The notes under the pieces are model-generated. The model made no database searches. It was given only the letters and a program-made list of their open reading frames with translations, and had not been told where the DNA came from. The translations under genes and the position numbers were made by a program. Shown here piece by piece: positions 20,679-32,665 of a DNA stretch of 64,000 nt. Numbering within the stretch: the stretch's first letter is position 1; every line of letters begins with the position of its first letter. The DNA is from Rhodococcus sp. W8901 (GTDB lineage Bacteria; Actinomycetota; Actinomycetes; Mycobacteriales; Mycobacteriaceae). The stretch covers positions 3,038,001 through 3,102,000 of the forward strand of contig NZ_CP054690.1 of the NCBI RefSeq assembly GCF_013348805.1, written 5' to 3'.

Positions 20679-22427
20679 GTGGGGCAACATCGCAGTGACC
20701 GACGCGCACGCGGCGTCAGCAAGGGCCCGGTCATCGCAGTGGTGTCGGTGATCCTCCTGGTTCTCGCCGTCGTCGGCTGGTTCCAACTGCGGGACCGCAC
20801 CAGCAATGAGGGAACGACGGCGGCGGGTGCGTGTGTCGAGGGCGACGCCACCCTGGAGGTGGCCTCATCGCCGGACATCGCCGACCAGATCCGCGAACTC
20901 GCGGCCCGCTACACCGCCACCGATCCGGTGGTCCGGGACCACTGCGTGTCGGTGTCGGTGACCGCACACGACTCCGCCGCCGTCGCCGACGCCCTCGGCG
21001 GCGCCCCCAGGGGGCCGTGGAACGGCGATCTCGGGCCGGCGCCGGCGCTGTGGATCCCGTCGAGCAGCCAGTCGGTCAACCGCGTGGCAGCCACCGGCGG
21101 TGTGGTCGACGGACAGCCCAAGTCGCTCGCCACCAGCCCGGTGGTGCTCGCCGCCTCGAGGGAACTGGCTCTGGCGTTCACCGCGGCGGGCACCGGGTGG
21201 CAGAACCTGCCCGCACTGCAGTCCGGCAAGGACACGCTGGACGGGCTCGGGCTACCCGGTTGGGGCTCACTGAAACTCACGCTGCCCGCGGGCTCCCCCA
21301 CCGATCAGGCGCTCGACGCCGTCGCCGCGTCCACCGCCGATGTCGGCGCGGGTCCGCTCGACGAGACGCAGGCCGCCTCGCCGCAGGTGACCGCCGCGAT
21401 CGCGGCCCTCGCGAACGGCAGCAAGGCCATCGACGGGGCGCCGACATCGACCGCGGACGCGACCTCGGCGCTGGCAGCCCAGCCGGAACCGGCGAAGGGC
21501 ACCTTCCACGCAGTGCCCTCGACCGAGCAGCAGATCCGCGCCCTCGGTAAGAAGGCGTCCGGGCTGGTCGCCTTCGCGCCCGCCGGTGCGACGCCGGTCG
21601 CCGATCATCCCGCCGCGATCCTGGCGACGCCGTGGGTCGACGAGACCCTCGGCCGCGCCGCCGCCCAGTTCGTGGACTTCCTCCGTCAGCCCGAGCAGGT
21701 CCGGACTCTCGTCGATGCCGGATTCCGGGTCGGCGACGACATCCCGGCCGCAACGGATCAGGCGCCGATGCCCCCGATCGGACAGGTGCTCGCACCGGCC
21801 ACCGGCCCCGCCCAGCAACACCTGCTGCAGACGTTCGCGAATCCCGCCGTCCCGCAGGCCACCACGATCCTGCTCGACGTCTCCGGCTCGATGGGCTACG
21901 ACGACGGCACCGGCACCCGCCTGAGCAACACCGTCGACGCAGTGTCCCGACAGATCGCGAGCCTGCCCGACTCGTCCGACATCGGCCTGTGGGTGTACAG
22001 CCGCGGGCTCGACGGCAACAAGCCGTACCTGGTGAAGGTGTCCACCGGGCCGCTGTCCGAGGGCACGCGACGGCAACAGCTGGACAGTGCGCTGCAGTCG
22101 CTGCGCCCCGCGACCGCGACGTCGACGTACGCGTCGGTGATCGCCGCCCACAAGAGCGCCGTCTCCGGGTTCGTCGCCGACCGCCCCAACTCGGTCCTGC
22201 TGATCACTGACGGACCCAACGACGACACGTCCACCACCAAGCAGCAACTCACCCGCGAGCTCACCGGTTCCGCACAACCGGTCCGGGTCGACGTCATCTC
22301 GATCGCCGAGAACAGCGACCAGGCGACCCTGCAGGCGATGGCCGAACAGACCGGTGGAACCTTCACCGCGGTGCCGTCGACACAGGGTCCCGAACTCGGT
22401 GCCGCGCTCGGACAGATGCTGTCGTAG
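20679..22427 (+). CDS. Membrane-anchored solute-binding/VWA fusion protein
   Basis: A 582-residue protein with an N-terminal transmembrane anchor (about 16-36, VIAVVSVILLVLAVVGWF). An extracytoplasmic region resembling periplasmic solute-binding proteins follows (about 55-350), then a VWA domain whose MIDAS motif DVSGSMG lies near residues 400-406, with LLITDGPND further on. VWA domains bind protein partners through a metal ion. It corresponds to Rv1836c next to glcB. The GTG start is tentative. The metallophosphoesterase starts 3 bp after its stop, so the two are cotranscribed. Function unknown; a cell-envelope role is inferred. Confidence 0.8.
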   Translation: MGQHRSDRRARGVSKGPVIAVVSVILLVLAVVGWFQLRDRTSNEGTTAAGACVEGDATLEVASSPDIADQIRELAARYTATDPVVRDHCVSVSVTAHDSAAVADALGGAPRGPWNGDLGPAPALWIPSSSQSVNRVAATGGVVDGQPKSLATSPVVLAASRELALAFTAAGTGWQNLPALQSGKDTLDGLGLPGWGSLKLTLPAGSPTDQALDAVAASTADVGAGPLDETQAASPQVTAAIAALANGSKAIDGAPTSTADATSALAAQPEPAKGTFHAVPSTEQQIRALGKKASGLVAFAPAGATPVADHPAAILATPWVDETLGRAAAQFVDFLRQPEQVRTLVDAGFRVGDDIPAATDQAPMPPIGQVLAPATGPAQQHLLQTFANPAVPQATTILLDVSGSMGYDDGTGTRLSNTVDAVSRQIASLPDSSDIGLWVYSRGLDGNKPYLVKVSTGPLSEGTRRQQLDSALQSLRPATATSTYASVIAAHKSAVSGFVADRPNSVLLITDGPNDDTSTTKQQLTRELTGSAQPVRVDVISIAENSDQATLQAMAEQTGGTFTAVPSTQGPELGAALGQMLS

Positions 22428-22430
22428 ACC

Positions 22431-23573
22431 ATGGTCCGCATCGCCGTATTCGGCGTCTTCCTGGCGCTGGTGAGCTGGTGGGTGCACCGACGTCTCGTCC
22501 GCGCGACCGGGCTGACCGGTCGCGCGGCACGCGCCGTCGACATCGCCCTGATCACCCTGTGGGTGCTGGCGCTGATCGGTCTCGGCAGCGGCGAGGTCTT
22601 CGACCCGACGTGGGCCCGGATCCCCGGCTTCGTCGGCTGGGTGTGGCTCGCGGCGCTGCTGTACCTGGTGCTCGGGTTGGTCCTGGTCGCCGCCGGATCG
22701 GGCATTGCCCGCCTGGCGGGTCGACCGCAACCCACCGACCCATCGAGGCGCCGCGTGTTGCGCGGTGCGACGGCCGCGGTTGCGGTGGCCGCCGTCGGGG
22801 CCGCCGGCTACGGCGTCGCCGAGGCCCGCACACCGGGCATCGAGCGCGTGCGGGTGCCGCTGCGGCGCCTGCCGAGCCAGTTCGCCGGCATGCGGATCGC
22901 GCTCGTGACGGACCTGCATGTCGGCCCGGCTCGCGGCGTCGGGTTCACCCGCAAGGTCGTCGAACTGGTCAACGCGCAGAAACCCGAGCTGATCCTGCTC
23001 GGCGGCGACCTGGTCGACGGCACGGTCGCGAAGGTGGGACCGGACCTCGAGCCGTTGCGCGACCTGCGCGCGCCGCTCGGCGTGTACGGCGTCAGCGGCA
23101 ACCACGAGTTCTACGCCGGCGACGGTGGCCGATGGCTGGACCTGTGGGACCGGCTCGGCATCCGCACGCTCCGCAACGAGCGCGTCGAGATCGCGCGCGG
23201 CGGCGCGGTGATCGACCTCGCAGGCATCCACGACCGCACCTCCCCCACCCCGTACGAACCGGACCTGCCCGCGGCACTGGCCGGCCGGGATCCGGAACGC
23301 TTCGTGATGCTGCTGGCGCACCAGCCGAAGCAGGCGATCGAGGCGTCGGAACTGGGCGTGAACCTGCAGTTGTCGGGCCACACGCACGGCGGACAGATGT
23401 GGCCGCTCGGCTACCTCGTCCCCCTGCAGCAGCCGTCGGTGACCGGACTCGATCGGATCGGCGACACCGTCCTCTACACGTCCCGCGGGGCGGGTGCGTG
23501 GGGGCCGCCCGTTCGGGTCGGCGCCCCGCCGGAGATCACGATCCTCGAGTTGGCCAGCCGCCCGGCAGGGTGA
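22431..23573 (+). CDS. Membrane metallophosphoesterase (YaeI-like)
   Basis: A 380-residue protein with hydrophobic segments near 1-17, 39-55, 66-92 and 106-124, then a calcineurin-like phosphoesterase domain. Metal ligands appear in order: TDLHVG (D-x-H), GGDLVDG (GD), GNHEF (GNHE) and GHTHGGQ (GHTH). The closest familiar group is YaeI/UDP-2,3-diacylglucosamine hydrolase-like enzymes; the substrate is unknown. It begins 3 bp after the VWA gene. Confidence 0.88.
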   Translation: MVRIAVFGVFLALVSWWVHRRLVRATGLTGRAARAVDIALITLWVLALIGLGSGEVFDPTWARIPGFVGWVWLAALLYLVLGLVLVAAGSGIARLAGRPQPTDPSRRRVLRGATAAVAVAAVGAAGYGVAEARTPGIERVRVPLRRLPSQFAGMRIALVTDLHVGPARGVGFTRKVVELVNAQKPELILLGGDLVDGTVAKVGPDLEPLRDLRAPLGVYGVSGNHEFYAGDGGRWLDLWDRLGIRTLRNERVEIARGGAVIDLAGIHDRTSPTPYEPDLPAALAGRDPERFVMLLAHQPKQAIEASELGVNLQLSGHTHGGQMWPLGYLVPLQQPSVTGLDRIGDTVLYTSRGAGAWGPPVRVGAPPEITILELASRPAG

Positions 23574-23732
23574 GTGTGGGGTGTGCCCCCGTCGTCTCGG
23601 CTGCTCGAAACCGAGGTGTCGGTGGGGTGAGATTGTTGCATGGCAGGCCCTGGAATTCTGGATTTCTCAGGGGTTCCGTCGCATACCGATTTCCGTACGC
23701 CGACACCGGTCCGGATTCCGGCGATTGCCGGA

Positions 23733-24173
23733 CTACAGCGACGGGCAGAGAATCCGACGCGCCTGATCCCAGAACGGGAACAGCTCCGGACTGGTCGCCT
23801 CCGGGCGGTCGACCCGCACCCGGTCGAGGTATTCCAGGAACGTCCGCCCCGGAACGCCGGCGGTAATGCATGCTTCGAGGCCGCGTTGTGCCGCCTCCTG
23901 GGCGCCCAACCCCCTACCCCACGGGCCGAGGTCGCTCGTCACGTAGGCACCGAGGCCTTCTCCCCACCGGTCGTAGGCATGCTGAAGCTCGAAGTCGCAC
24001 CCATCGGGAAGCAACTCGGCGCAGGTCACGGTACGCCCGCGGACCGTGAACGCGCTGTTCTCCACCGGTCGCGCACCGTCCTCCCCTGCGACATCGGACA
24101 GCGCCCGGAACGACGCGACTCCTACCCCGAACAGTGCCGCGACGACGAGTACCGCCACCAGAATCCGCGACAT
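23733..24173 (-). CDS. Exported or anchored hypothetical protein
   Basis: A 146-residue protein with an N-terminal hydrophobic segment (MSRILVAVLVVAALFGVGVASF) serving as signal or anchor, then a soluble domain with four cysteines (TCAEL, GCDF, EACI, ILCPSL) that could form two disulfides. ATG 24173 is preferred because GGGAGGGG precedes it; the frame opens at 24197. It follows the methyltransferase by 34 bp and probably shares its transcript. No family recognised. Confidence 0.7.
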   Translation of the reverse strand: MSRILVAVLVVAALFGVGVASFRALSDVAGEDGARPVENSAFTVRGRTVTCAELLPDGCDFELQHAYDRWGEGLGAYVTSDLGPWGRGLGAQEAAQRGLEACITAGVPGRTFLEYLDRVRVDRPEATSPELFPFWDQARRILCPSL

Positions 24174-24207
24174 GCCGCCCCTCCCGTTGCTGCGCATCCC
24201 GGCCGGA

Positions 24208-25047
24208 CTACGGCCGCTGGGCGAGCGTCAGCCTGATCCGATGCCGTGACGTGATCCGTCCCTGCTCGTCGCGCCAGCCGTCGACCCGCGCGAGCGCGGC
24301 GTCACGAACCCGATCGAGGTCATCGGCCGGAATCGAGTCCCACAGTTGTCGCTGCCCGTGCGAGCGAGTCCACGCGTACCACTGCTCCGTGTCGTCGAAG
24401 AACAGATCGAGATCGAAAGCGACGGTGCGCGGATGGACCAGGCCGGCGGTTCGCATCAATCCCTCGACGGCGCCGTCGCTGCCGAAGGGCCCGTTCGGAT
24501 CCCGCGGATCGAGACGGAAGAAGGCGCGATCCCGGTAGGGCCCGAACAGATCCTCCATCTGCTCCCAGCGCCGATCCCACGCCCCGAACGTCGATACGCC
24601 CACGGTTCCGTGCGGCACCAGGAGCGATCGCCACGCGGTCAGGGCCGCCGCGGGGTCCGGCAGGAAGAAGATCATGAACGACGCCGTGATCGCGTCGAAC
24701 GCGCCCCGCGGAAGCGTCGGCGCCGTCGCATCCATCACCTGGACACTCACGTTCGTCAGCCCCCGGGCACGCGCCTCGTGAGCGGTGGCCGCGATCATCT
24801 TGGGCGACACGTCGATGCCGACCACTTCCCCACCGGGGCCCACAGCCTCCGCGAGTCGGAACAGGACGGCGCCGCGTCCGCATCCGATGTCCAGCACGCG
24901 CGCACCCGCGCGTGGGTCGACCTCCGCTATCAGTCGTTCCGCGATCGGCCCGAAGAAAGGCACCCCCACGTTGTCGTAGCTGTCGACTACGAGGTCGAAC
25001 AACTCCGCTAGTCGCGCAGCCCGTATCTCGTCCGGCACTTCGACCAT
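24208..25047 (-). CDS. Class I SAM-dependent methyltransferase
   Basis: A 279-residue Rossmann methyltransferase: motif I VLDIGCGRGAVLF, acidic motif VVGIDVSP, and a UbiE/type-11 style core (DAITASFMIFFLPDP). Substrate unknown. The frame opens at a TTG at 25083 without a ribosome site; ATG 25047 is preferred. Its C-terminal half carries Trp/Tyr-rich segments (QWYAWTRSHGQRQLW) that probably shape the acceptor pocket. It is upstream of the exported hypothetical protein. Confidence 0.85.
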   Translation of the reverse strand: MVEVPDEIRAARLAELFDLVVDSYDNVGVPFFGPIAERLIAEVDPRAGARVLDIGCGRGAVLFRLAEAVGPGGEVVGIDVSPKMIAATAHEARARGLTNVSVQVMDATAPTLPRGAFDAITASFMIFFLPDPAAALTAWRSLLVPHGTVGVSTFGAWDRRWEQMEDLFGPYRDRAFFRLDPRDPNGPFGSDGAVEGLMRTAGLVHPRTVAFDLDLFFDDTEQWYAWTRSHGQRQLWDSIPADDLDRVRDAALARVDGWRDEQGRITSRHRIRLTLAQRP

Positions 25048-25275
25048 CCATCGATCATCTGCCCGCCCACTCGGGCCGGTCAACGACGTTTCGGTATCGG
25101 AACGCCCCGTCGGGCTCTGCGAGTGCGCGACGGGACCGAATTGTCAGGTGCGACGAGGGCCCGTCCGCTCCCCCTCCTCCCGCCGATGTAGACGAACCCG
25201 CGAATTCGGGATTCTCCATAGTTCCGTTCTGCACGGACATCCGCCCGGGTCGATCCGGCCCGAGCGCCGAATCGG

Positions 25276-25316
25276 CGAGGCCCCCCGGTCGTTCCAGGGA
25301 ACGACCGGGGGCCTCG
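25276..25316 (-). terminator. Terminator after gcvP
   Basis: A long stem (GGTCGTTCC with complement, extended by GCGAGGCCCCC on one side with a single bulge), 22 bp beyond the gcvP stop. The rest of 25048-25338 holds no gene that I can support. Confidence 0.8.
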
Positions 25317-25338
25317 CCCGGTGTCGGATTCAGTCAGC

Positions 25339-28179
<2,841 letters not shown>

Positions 28180-28239
28180 GTGAACTCCCAGGCGGTTCGA
28201 CAGGTGCAGGATGCGCTCCACGAATGGAACGGTCCTCCC

Positions 28240-28463
28240 CCTCTGTCGCCTGCTCGGGAGACCCGAGCGCCTGAGAGATTCAGCTGCCGCCGCATCCACC
28301 GGATGTGCGCGCCTTTCCCCGTGGGCGGGTGGGTACTCCCACCGCTTTCCAGAGGCGTCGGAGCCCGCACGGTCCTGGGTGCCTGAGAGATTGACGGGGA
28401 GGTATTGCTCCTTCGGCGTCCGAGCAGCAGCTACAGCTGCGCCCGGAACTCTCCCGCACGACG
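28240..28463 (-). promoter_or_regulatory. Tandem glycine riboswitch (gcvT motif)
   Basis: On the - strand two aptamers follow one another. Each contains the conserved AATCTCTCAGG element; the first has GGGAGAG...GAAGGAGCAA, the second has GGAAAG...ACGGGGAAAGG and closes with a CCTCT/AGAGG P1. Glycine binding normally switches on glycine cleavage genes. It ends about 60 nt before the gcvP start, next to GGGGGAGG, so control of translation initiation or of a downstream hairpin is possible. Confidence 0.95.
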
Positions 28464-28520
28464 GCGACGCACCGTCAGTCTATGCCACGACCTGGCACCT
28501 GGACGAAAGCCCAGAACAGG

Positions 28521-29138
28521 CTAGCCGGTCTTGCGGTCGCCGCGACTCTTGCGCCGCGAGGCGAGCTCGTCCTCGGGGGCCTGGGCGGCCTCGCCGCCGT
28601 CGGCGCGTTCGGCCGGGAAATCGGCGATCGTTCCGGTGAGCTCGCGCATTGCGCCGCTCACCGCGATGCCGAAGACGCCCTGACCGCCCTGCAGGAGATC
28701 GACGACCTCCTCGGCGGACGTGCACTCGTACACGGTGGTGCCGTCGGAGAACAGGGTGATGCGGGCGAGGTCCCGCACACCCCGCCGACGTAAGTGGTCG
28801 ACCGCCACGCGGATGTTCTGCAGCGAGATCCCGGTGTCCAGGAGACGCTTGACGATCTTCAGGACGAGGATGTCCTTGAACGAGTACAGGCGCTGGCTGC
28901 CGGATCCCGCGGCGCCGCGGATCGACGGGACAACCAGGTTGGTGCGTGCCCAGTAGTCGAGCTGGCGGTAGGTGATGCCGGCGATCTGGCACGCGATCGG
29001 CACGCGGTATCCGACGAGGTCGTCGGGGACGGAATCGTCGGGGAACAACCCGGGCTGCACGTCCTCGTCGACGTTCAACGCACCGATGGTCGCCTCGTCG
29101 GTGAGGTTCAACTGGTGCTCCTGCGGCCGATCTCCCAC
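28521..29138 (-). CDS. MerR-family regulator (Rv1830-like)
   Basis: A 205-residue regulator with a MerR winged helix in the middle (GYRVPIACQIAGITYRQLDYWARTNLV at about 44-70), a dimerisation helix, and disordered ends. The GTG start follows GAGAGGGAG. It corresponds to Rv1830, which in mycobacteria has been linked to control of cell division or replication genes. It lies downstream of the DUF151 gene with a 238-bp gap that carries its own inverted repeat (29349-29367), so it probably has its own promoter. Confidence 0.85.
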   Translation of the reverse strand: MGDRPQEHQLNLTDEATIGALNVDEDVQPGLFPDDSVPDDLVGYRVPIACQIAGITYRQLDYWARTNLVVPSIRGAAGSGSQRLYSFKDILVLKIVKRLLDTGISLQNIRVAVDHLRRRGVRDLARITLFSDGTTVYECTSAEEVVDLLQGGQGVFGIAVSGAMRELTGTIADFPAERADGGEAAQAPEDELASRRKSRGDRKTG

Positions 29139-29348
29139 GGACTACTCCCTCTCGCGTGTTCAGCAGCGGCTGACAGGCGCGGAGCCTCGACGATTCCCCG
29201 CTACCTGCACATCGCTCACTCGTGACATCGAGTAAACCCGAACGGTGGATCCACTCAGGGTACGCCCCGCGCATACCGCGCGGCGGTCGTTCACAGCACG
29301 TGACGGTATGGCCTCGACGAACGGAGGTCAATGCAACACGCCCAAAAC

Positions 29349-29367
29349 CCTCAACCTAAAGTTGAGG
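29349..29367. promoter_or_regulatory. Inverted repeat upstream of MerR gene
   Basis: CCTCAAC-CTAAA-GTTGAGG, a 7-bp perfect inverted repeat in the spacing style of MerR operators. It lies 9 bp beyond the DUF151 stop and about 210 bp before the MerR start. Confidence 0.55.
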
Positions 29368-29376
29368 CTTAGATCG

Positions 29377-29850
29377 TCAGCCGTCGGTCGCCTTGAAATC
29401 GTCCGGCGACACGGACTCGAGGAATTCCTTGAACTTCTCCACCTCGTCCTCGCGCTCGTCGGGCATCACCAGACCCGCCTCCGCGAGAACCGCCTCGTCC
29501 ACATAGATCGGAACACCGATCCGCAGCGCGATCGCCACCGAGTCCGACGGACGGGCCGATACCCGGACGTCGCCCTCGAACACGAGGTCGGCGTAGAACG
29601 TCCCGGCCTGCAGGTCGACGATCCGCACTTCACGCAGGGTGTGACCGAAGGCCTCGAGAAGATCCTTGATGAGGTCGTGCGTGAGCGGGCGTGCGGGTTC
29701 TACCCCCTGCTGCTCCAACGCAATCGCTGTGGCCTCGGTCTGCCCGATCCAGATCGGCAGGTACCTGTCGCCGTTGCTTTCACGCAGAAGCAACACCGGC
29801 TGGTTCTGCGGCTGTTCGACACGGATTCCGATCACACGCATCTCACTCAT
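29377..29850 (-). CDS. Bifunctional nuclease family protein (DUF151)
   Basis: A 157-residue DUF151/DNase-RNase domain protein (Rv1829-like) with family segments LPIWIGQTEATAIA and SARPSDSVAIALR. Plant and bacterial relatives show nuclease activity; the role in actinobacteria is unproven. The start is the ATG at 29850 after GAGGTGGAGGAC. It lies between two MerR genes in the conserved Rv1828-Rv1829-Rv1830 order. Confidence 0.9.
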   Translation of the reverse strand: MSEMRVIGIRVEQPQNQPVLLLRESNGDRYLPIWIGQTEATAIALEQQGVEPARPLTHDLIKDLLEAFGHTLREVRIVDLQAGTFYADLVFEGDVRVSARPSDSVAIALRIGVPIYVDEAVLAEAGLVMPDEREDEVEKFKEFLESVSPDDFKATDG

Positions 29851-29949
29851 CGCGTCCTCCACCTCGTACCGGTGACCGGGTCCACCTCGAACGGCGAACA
29901 AGCCCCGTTTGACGTACTGCCCCGATTCTATTCGAACCCGCTGCGGCCG

Positions 29950-30687
29950 TCAGCGATCGAGAGCCCCGCGCACCGCCGCCTTCACCAGGCAGGTGTGCAG
30001 CGTCAGGGACAGCGCCGCGAGTTCACGCACCATCTCCTCGGCTCGGTCGCGCGCACCCGCATCGCGACCCTTCGCCACCGGCCCGGCGATCTGCGCGACC
30101 AGGCCTGCCTCGCGGTCGGCGGCCAGTTTGAACGCCCGCAGGTGCCGGACCTCGAGACCGAACTCCGACATCGCCTTCGCGGTCCGTGACAGCGTCACGG
30201 CGTCCTCGTCGAAGAATCCGGCGGCGCCGGGCACGACGAGGCCGCTACGAAGCAGGTCACCCAGGAATCGTTCGTCGATACCCGACCGTGCGATCAGGTC
30301 GTCCCGGCTGATCCGCACCTCACGATCGGCACGGAACTCCTCGGGCGACACCTCACCGGGTGCCACCGCGAGGGTGCGCGGCCGCCGAGGCAGCGAATCC
30401 ACCGCGCCGACGGTCGCGACACCGCTGTCGATCGCCTCCAGCTGTTCCTTGATCACCTTGAGCGGCAGGTACTGATCCCGCTGCGCGGTGAGCACGAACC
30501 TCAGTCGCTCACAATCGGCGATCGAGAATCGCCGATACCCGGACGGCGTCCGCTCCGGACTGATCAGCCCCTCTGCCTCGAGGAATCGGATCTTGGAGAT
30601 CGTCACGTCCGGAAAATCCGGGCGCAGTCGATCGAGCACCGTGCCGATCGACATGCCAGTGGCGGCCTCCTGCCGGACGGCTGTCAT
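29950..30687 (-). CDS. ftsR: MerR-family cell-division regulator FtsR
   Basis: A 245-residue regulator with an N-terminal MerR helix-turn-helix (SIGTVLDRLRPDFPDVTISK, then IRFLEAEGLISPERTPSGYRRF) and a C-terminal domain resembling a second winged helix (SPEEFRADREVRISRDDLIARSG split across it). It corresponds to Rv1828 and to C. glutamicum FtsR, which activates ftsZ. Its ATG overlaps the garA stop (ATGA), so it is translated with garA. Confidence 0.88.
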   Translation of the reverse strand: MTAVRQEAATGMSIGTVLDRLRPDFPDVTISKIRFLEAEGLISPERTPSGYRRFSIADCERLRFVLTAQRDQYLPLKVIKEQLEAIDSGVATVGAVDSLPRRPRTLAVAPGEVSPEEFRADREVRISRDDLIARSGIDERFLGDLLRSGLVVPGAAGFFDEDAVTLSRTAKAMSEFGLEVRHLRAFKLAADREAGLVAQIAGPVAKGRDAGARDRAEEMVRELAALSLTLHTCLVKAAVRGALDR

Positions 30688-31184
30688 TGGTTGCCCGCAC
30701 CAGCCGCGGATTCGCCGATCTGCGGGCCGCCGGCGTTGCCGCCGCGCGGGCCGGTCAGGAACACGAGGCGGAACTTGCCGATCTGCACCTCGTCGCCGTT
30801 CGCCAGGACAGCGGAGTCCACCGGCTCACGGTTCACGTACGTACCGTTCAGGCTGCCCACGTCGACCACCTGGAACTCGTCGTCGTCCTGACGGAACTCC
30901 GCGTGCCGGCGGCTCACCGTGACATCGTCGAGGAAGATGTCACTGTCAGGGTGGCGCCCCGCGGACGTCGTCGGCTGGTCGAGCAGGAAGCGCGAGCCCG
31001 CGTTCGGGCCCCTCTTGACGACGAGCAGCGCGGAACCGGCGGGCAGCCCCTCGACTCCGGAGACCGGAGCCTCAGCCGTCTGCGAGGACGAGCTGTCCAT
31101 CTCGTTGAGAAAATCCGCACGGAAAACCGATGTGGTCTCGGCCGGCGTCTCTCCGTAAACCGCATCGTTGCCGTTCTCGCTCAC
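30684..31184 (-). CDS. garA: FHA-domain metabolic regulator GarA/OdhI
   Basis: A 166-residue FHA protein that, unphosphorylated, inhibits 2-oxoglutarate dehydrogenase and adjusts glutamate metabolism. The N-terminal phospho-motif ETTSVFRADF is intact (T17, T18; targets of PknG and PknB). The FHA core has GRHPDSD and VSRRHAEF (R77, S91, H94). The start follows AGGAGGAGAAAC. It is longer at the C-terminus than typical, with a Gly/Ala-rich tail. Upstream lies gcvH, across 221 bp holding a possible promoter. Confidence 0.95.
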   Translation of the reverse strand: MSENGNDAVYGETPAETTSVFRADFLNEMDSSSSQTAEAPVSGVEGLPAGSALLVVKRGPNAGSRFLLDQPTTSAGRHPDSDIFLDDVTVSRRHAEFRQDDDEFQVVDVGSLNGTYVNREPVDSAVLANGDEVQIGKFRLVFLTGPRGGNAGGPQIGESAAGAGNQ

Positions 31185-31405
31185 CGTTTCTCCTCCTCAA
31201 TCCGTTTACCCGGGAACGTTTTCTGTGTCCCCGGGGTCACGCGGTACCACTCGGCCTCGACGAATCTCGGCCACCATCACATTCCGATGCGAATCTGCGC
31301 ACCGACAGGCATCTCGCTCACCTCGACCGTACCCTGACAGTGGCGGTGCGTGTAGGTGGACAGGCCGGGCGAAGACCCGCGAAATCCGGCGAAATCCTCC
31401 GGGAA

Positions 31406-31810
31406 TCAGCTGCCGGAAACCGCGAGGTACGCCTCGGCGTCCAACGTCGCGGCGAGTACCTCGTCCAATCCGGCCTCGTCCTGGACCTCGAGGTCCACCA
31501 GCCAGCCGTTTCCGTACGGGTCGGAGTTGACCAGCTCGGGGCTGCCGTCCAGATCGGCATTGACTGCAACAACTTTCGCCGTCAACGGCGCAAAGATGTC
31601 CGAAACGCTCTTCGTCGACTCGACCTCGCCGAAGGAATCACCCACGGTCACGTCCTCGCCCTCCGCCGGCAACTGCACGAACACGACATCGCCGAGCTGC
31701 GACTGTGCGAAGTCGGTGATACCCACACGCACCGTCGTCGGACCCGTGCGCCGCACCCATTCGTGCTCTGCTGTGTAGCGCAGATCGGCGGGGGTAGCGA
31801 GCTCACTCAC
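31406..31810 (-). CDS. gcvH: Glycine cleavage system H protein
   Basis: A 134-residue lipoyl carrier that shuttles the aminomethyl group from GcvP. The lipoyl lysine is K67 in GEVESTKSVSD. The GTG start follows GGAAG. It lies at the end of the pgsA-DUF881-sbp-DUF881 run, with a 45-bp gap, as in M. tuberculosis (Rv1826). No riboswitch precedes it, unlike gcvP. Lipoylation could come from the lplA at 15.9 kb. Confidence 0.96.
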   Translation of the reverse strand: MSELATPADLRYTAEHEWVRRTGPTTVRVGITDFAQSQLGDVVFVQLPAEGEDVTVGDSFGEVESTKSVSDIFAPLTAKVVAVNADLDGSPELVNSDPYGNGWLVDLEVQDEAGLDEVLAATLDAEAYLAVSGS

Positions 31811-31855
31811 GGTGGCTTCCTTTCGGGGGCGGCCCCACGAGCGGGCCGGAGAAGA

Positions 31856-32665
31856 TCAGTTTCCGGGTTGAGCGTATTGGCGCGGTTTGATCTCCCGCAA
31901 GGCGGAGACGGTGACCTGCGGCGATTGCACGATCCGCAGTTGTCCGCCGCTGCGCGCGACGGTGTCGACCACACCGCCGGGGATGTTCAGGGCCGCCGCG
32001 AGCGTCGGTGGATCACCGATCGCGACGATCCGGAACGGGGCCGAGATCCGCCGACCGTCGACGGTGACGTTCCCGCCCCCGCCGCTGACCCACGAGTCGA
32101 CGCCGATGCGGATCGGTTCGGAACCGGAGCCGCTAATCTCGATCGCCTCGGCGCCGGCGGCGCGCAACTCCTGGATGAGATCGAGTAGCACCTCCGAGCC
32201 CACCGACGAGCCGGGGTCCTCGACCGTGAGGGTGACGCCCGGACCGGTCGCGGCCACGGTGCCCACCTGGATCGACAGCGCGAACAACCGGGCTTTCGCC
32301 TCCTCCAGGGCCGCGCCTGAACTACCCCCGCCGGCCTCGAGCTTCGACAGCGTCTGCTCGAGCCCGGCAATCTCCTGCCGGAGCGCGGCCTCGCGCTGGT
32401 TGAGATTGCCCAGGACCGCGAGCAGGTCGGCAGGTCGGGCCGAATCCAGGTTGTCACCCGAGCCGGTGCTGCTGACCTGTGTCACGATCGCGACGCCGAG
32501 CGCTGCCATCAGCAGCACCGCGAGCAGCCCGAACGCGAATCGGGATCGCGTCCGTGTCCGCGTCGACGAGGGCATCTCGTGGCGGCCCTCGCTGCGGGGT
32601 CCGGTGGTCTGGGTGGTCTCGGCGGTGTCGGTGGGGCCGTCGTCGTCAGGTTCCACGCCGATCAC
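31856..32665 (-). CDS. DUF881 membrane-anchored protein (Rv1825-like)
   Basis: A 269-residue protein: cytoplasmic leader, one transmembrane helix (RFAFGLLAVLLMAALGVAIV near 43-62), a coiled coil (about 75-118), and a DUF881 domain (TGPGVTLTVEDP, ...ELRAAGAEAIEISG). Corresponds to Rv1825. The GTG start overlaps the sbp stop as GTGA. DUF881 pairs flanking sbp are conserved in actinobacteria; an envelope or division role has been suggested, without firm function. Confidence 0.88.
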   Translation of the reverse strand: MIGVEPDDDGPTDTAETTQTTGPRSEGRHEMPSSTRTRTRSRFAFGLLAVLLMAALGVAIVTQVSSTGSGDNLDSARPADLLAVLGNLNQREAALRQEIAGLEQTLSKLEAGGGSSGAALEEAKARLFALSIQVGTVAATGPGVTLTVEDPGSSVGSEVLLDLIQELRAAGAEAIEISGSGSEPIRIGVDSWVSGGGGNVTVDGRRISAPFRIVAIGDPPTLAAALNIPGGVVDTVARSGGQLRIVQSPQVTVSALREIKPRQYAQPGN

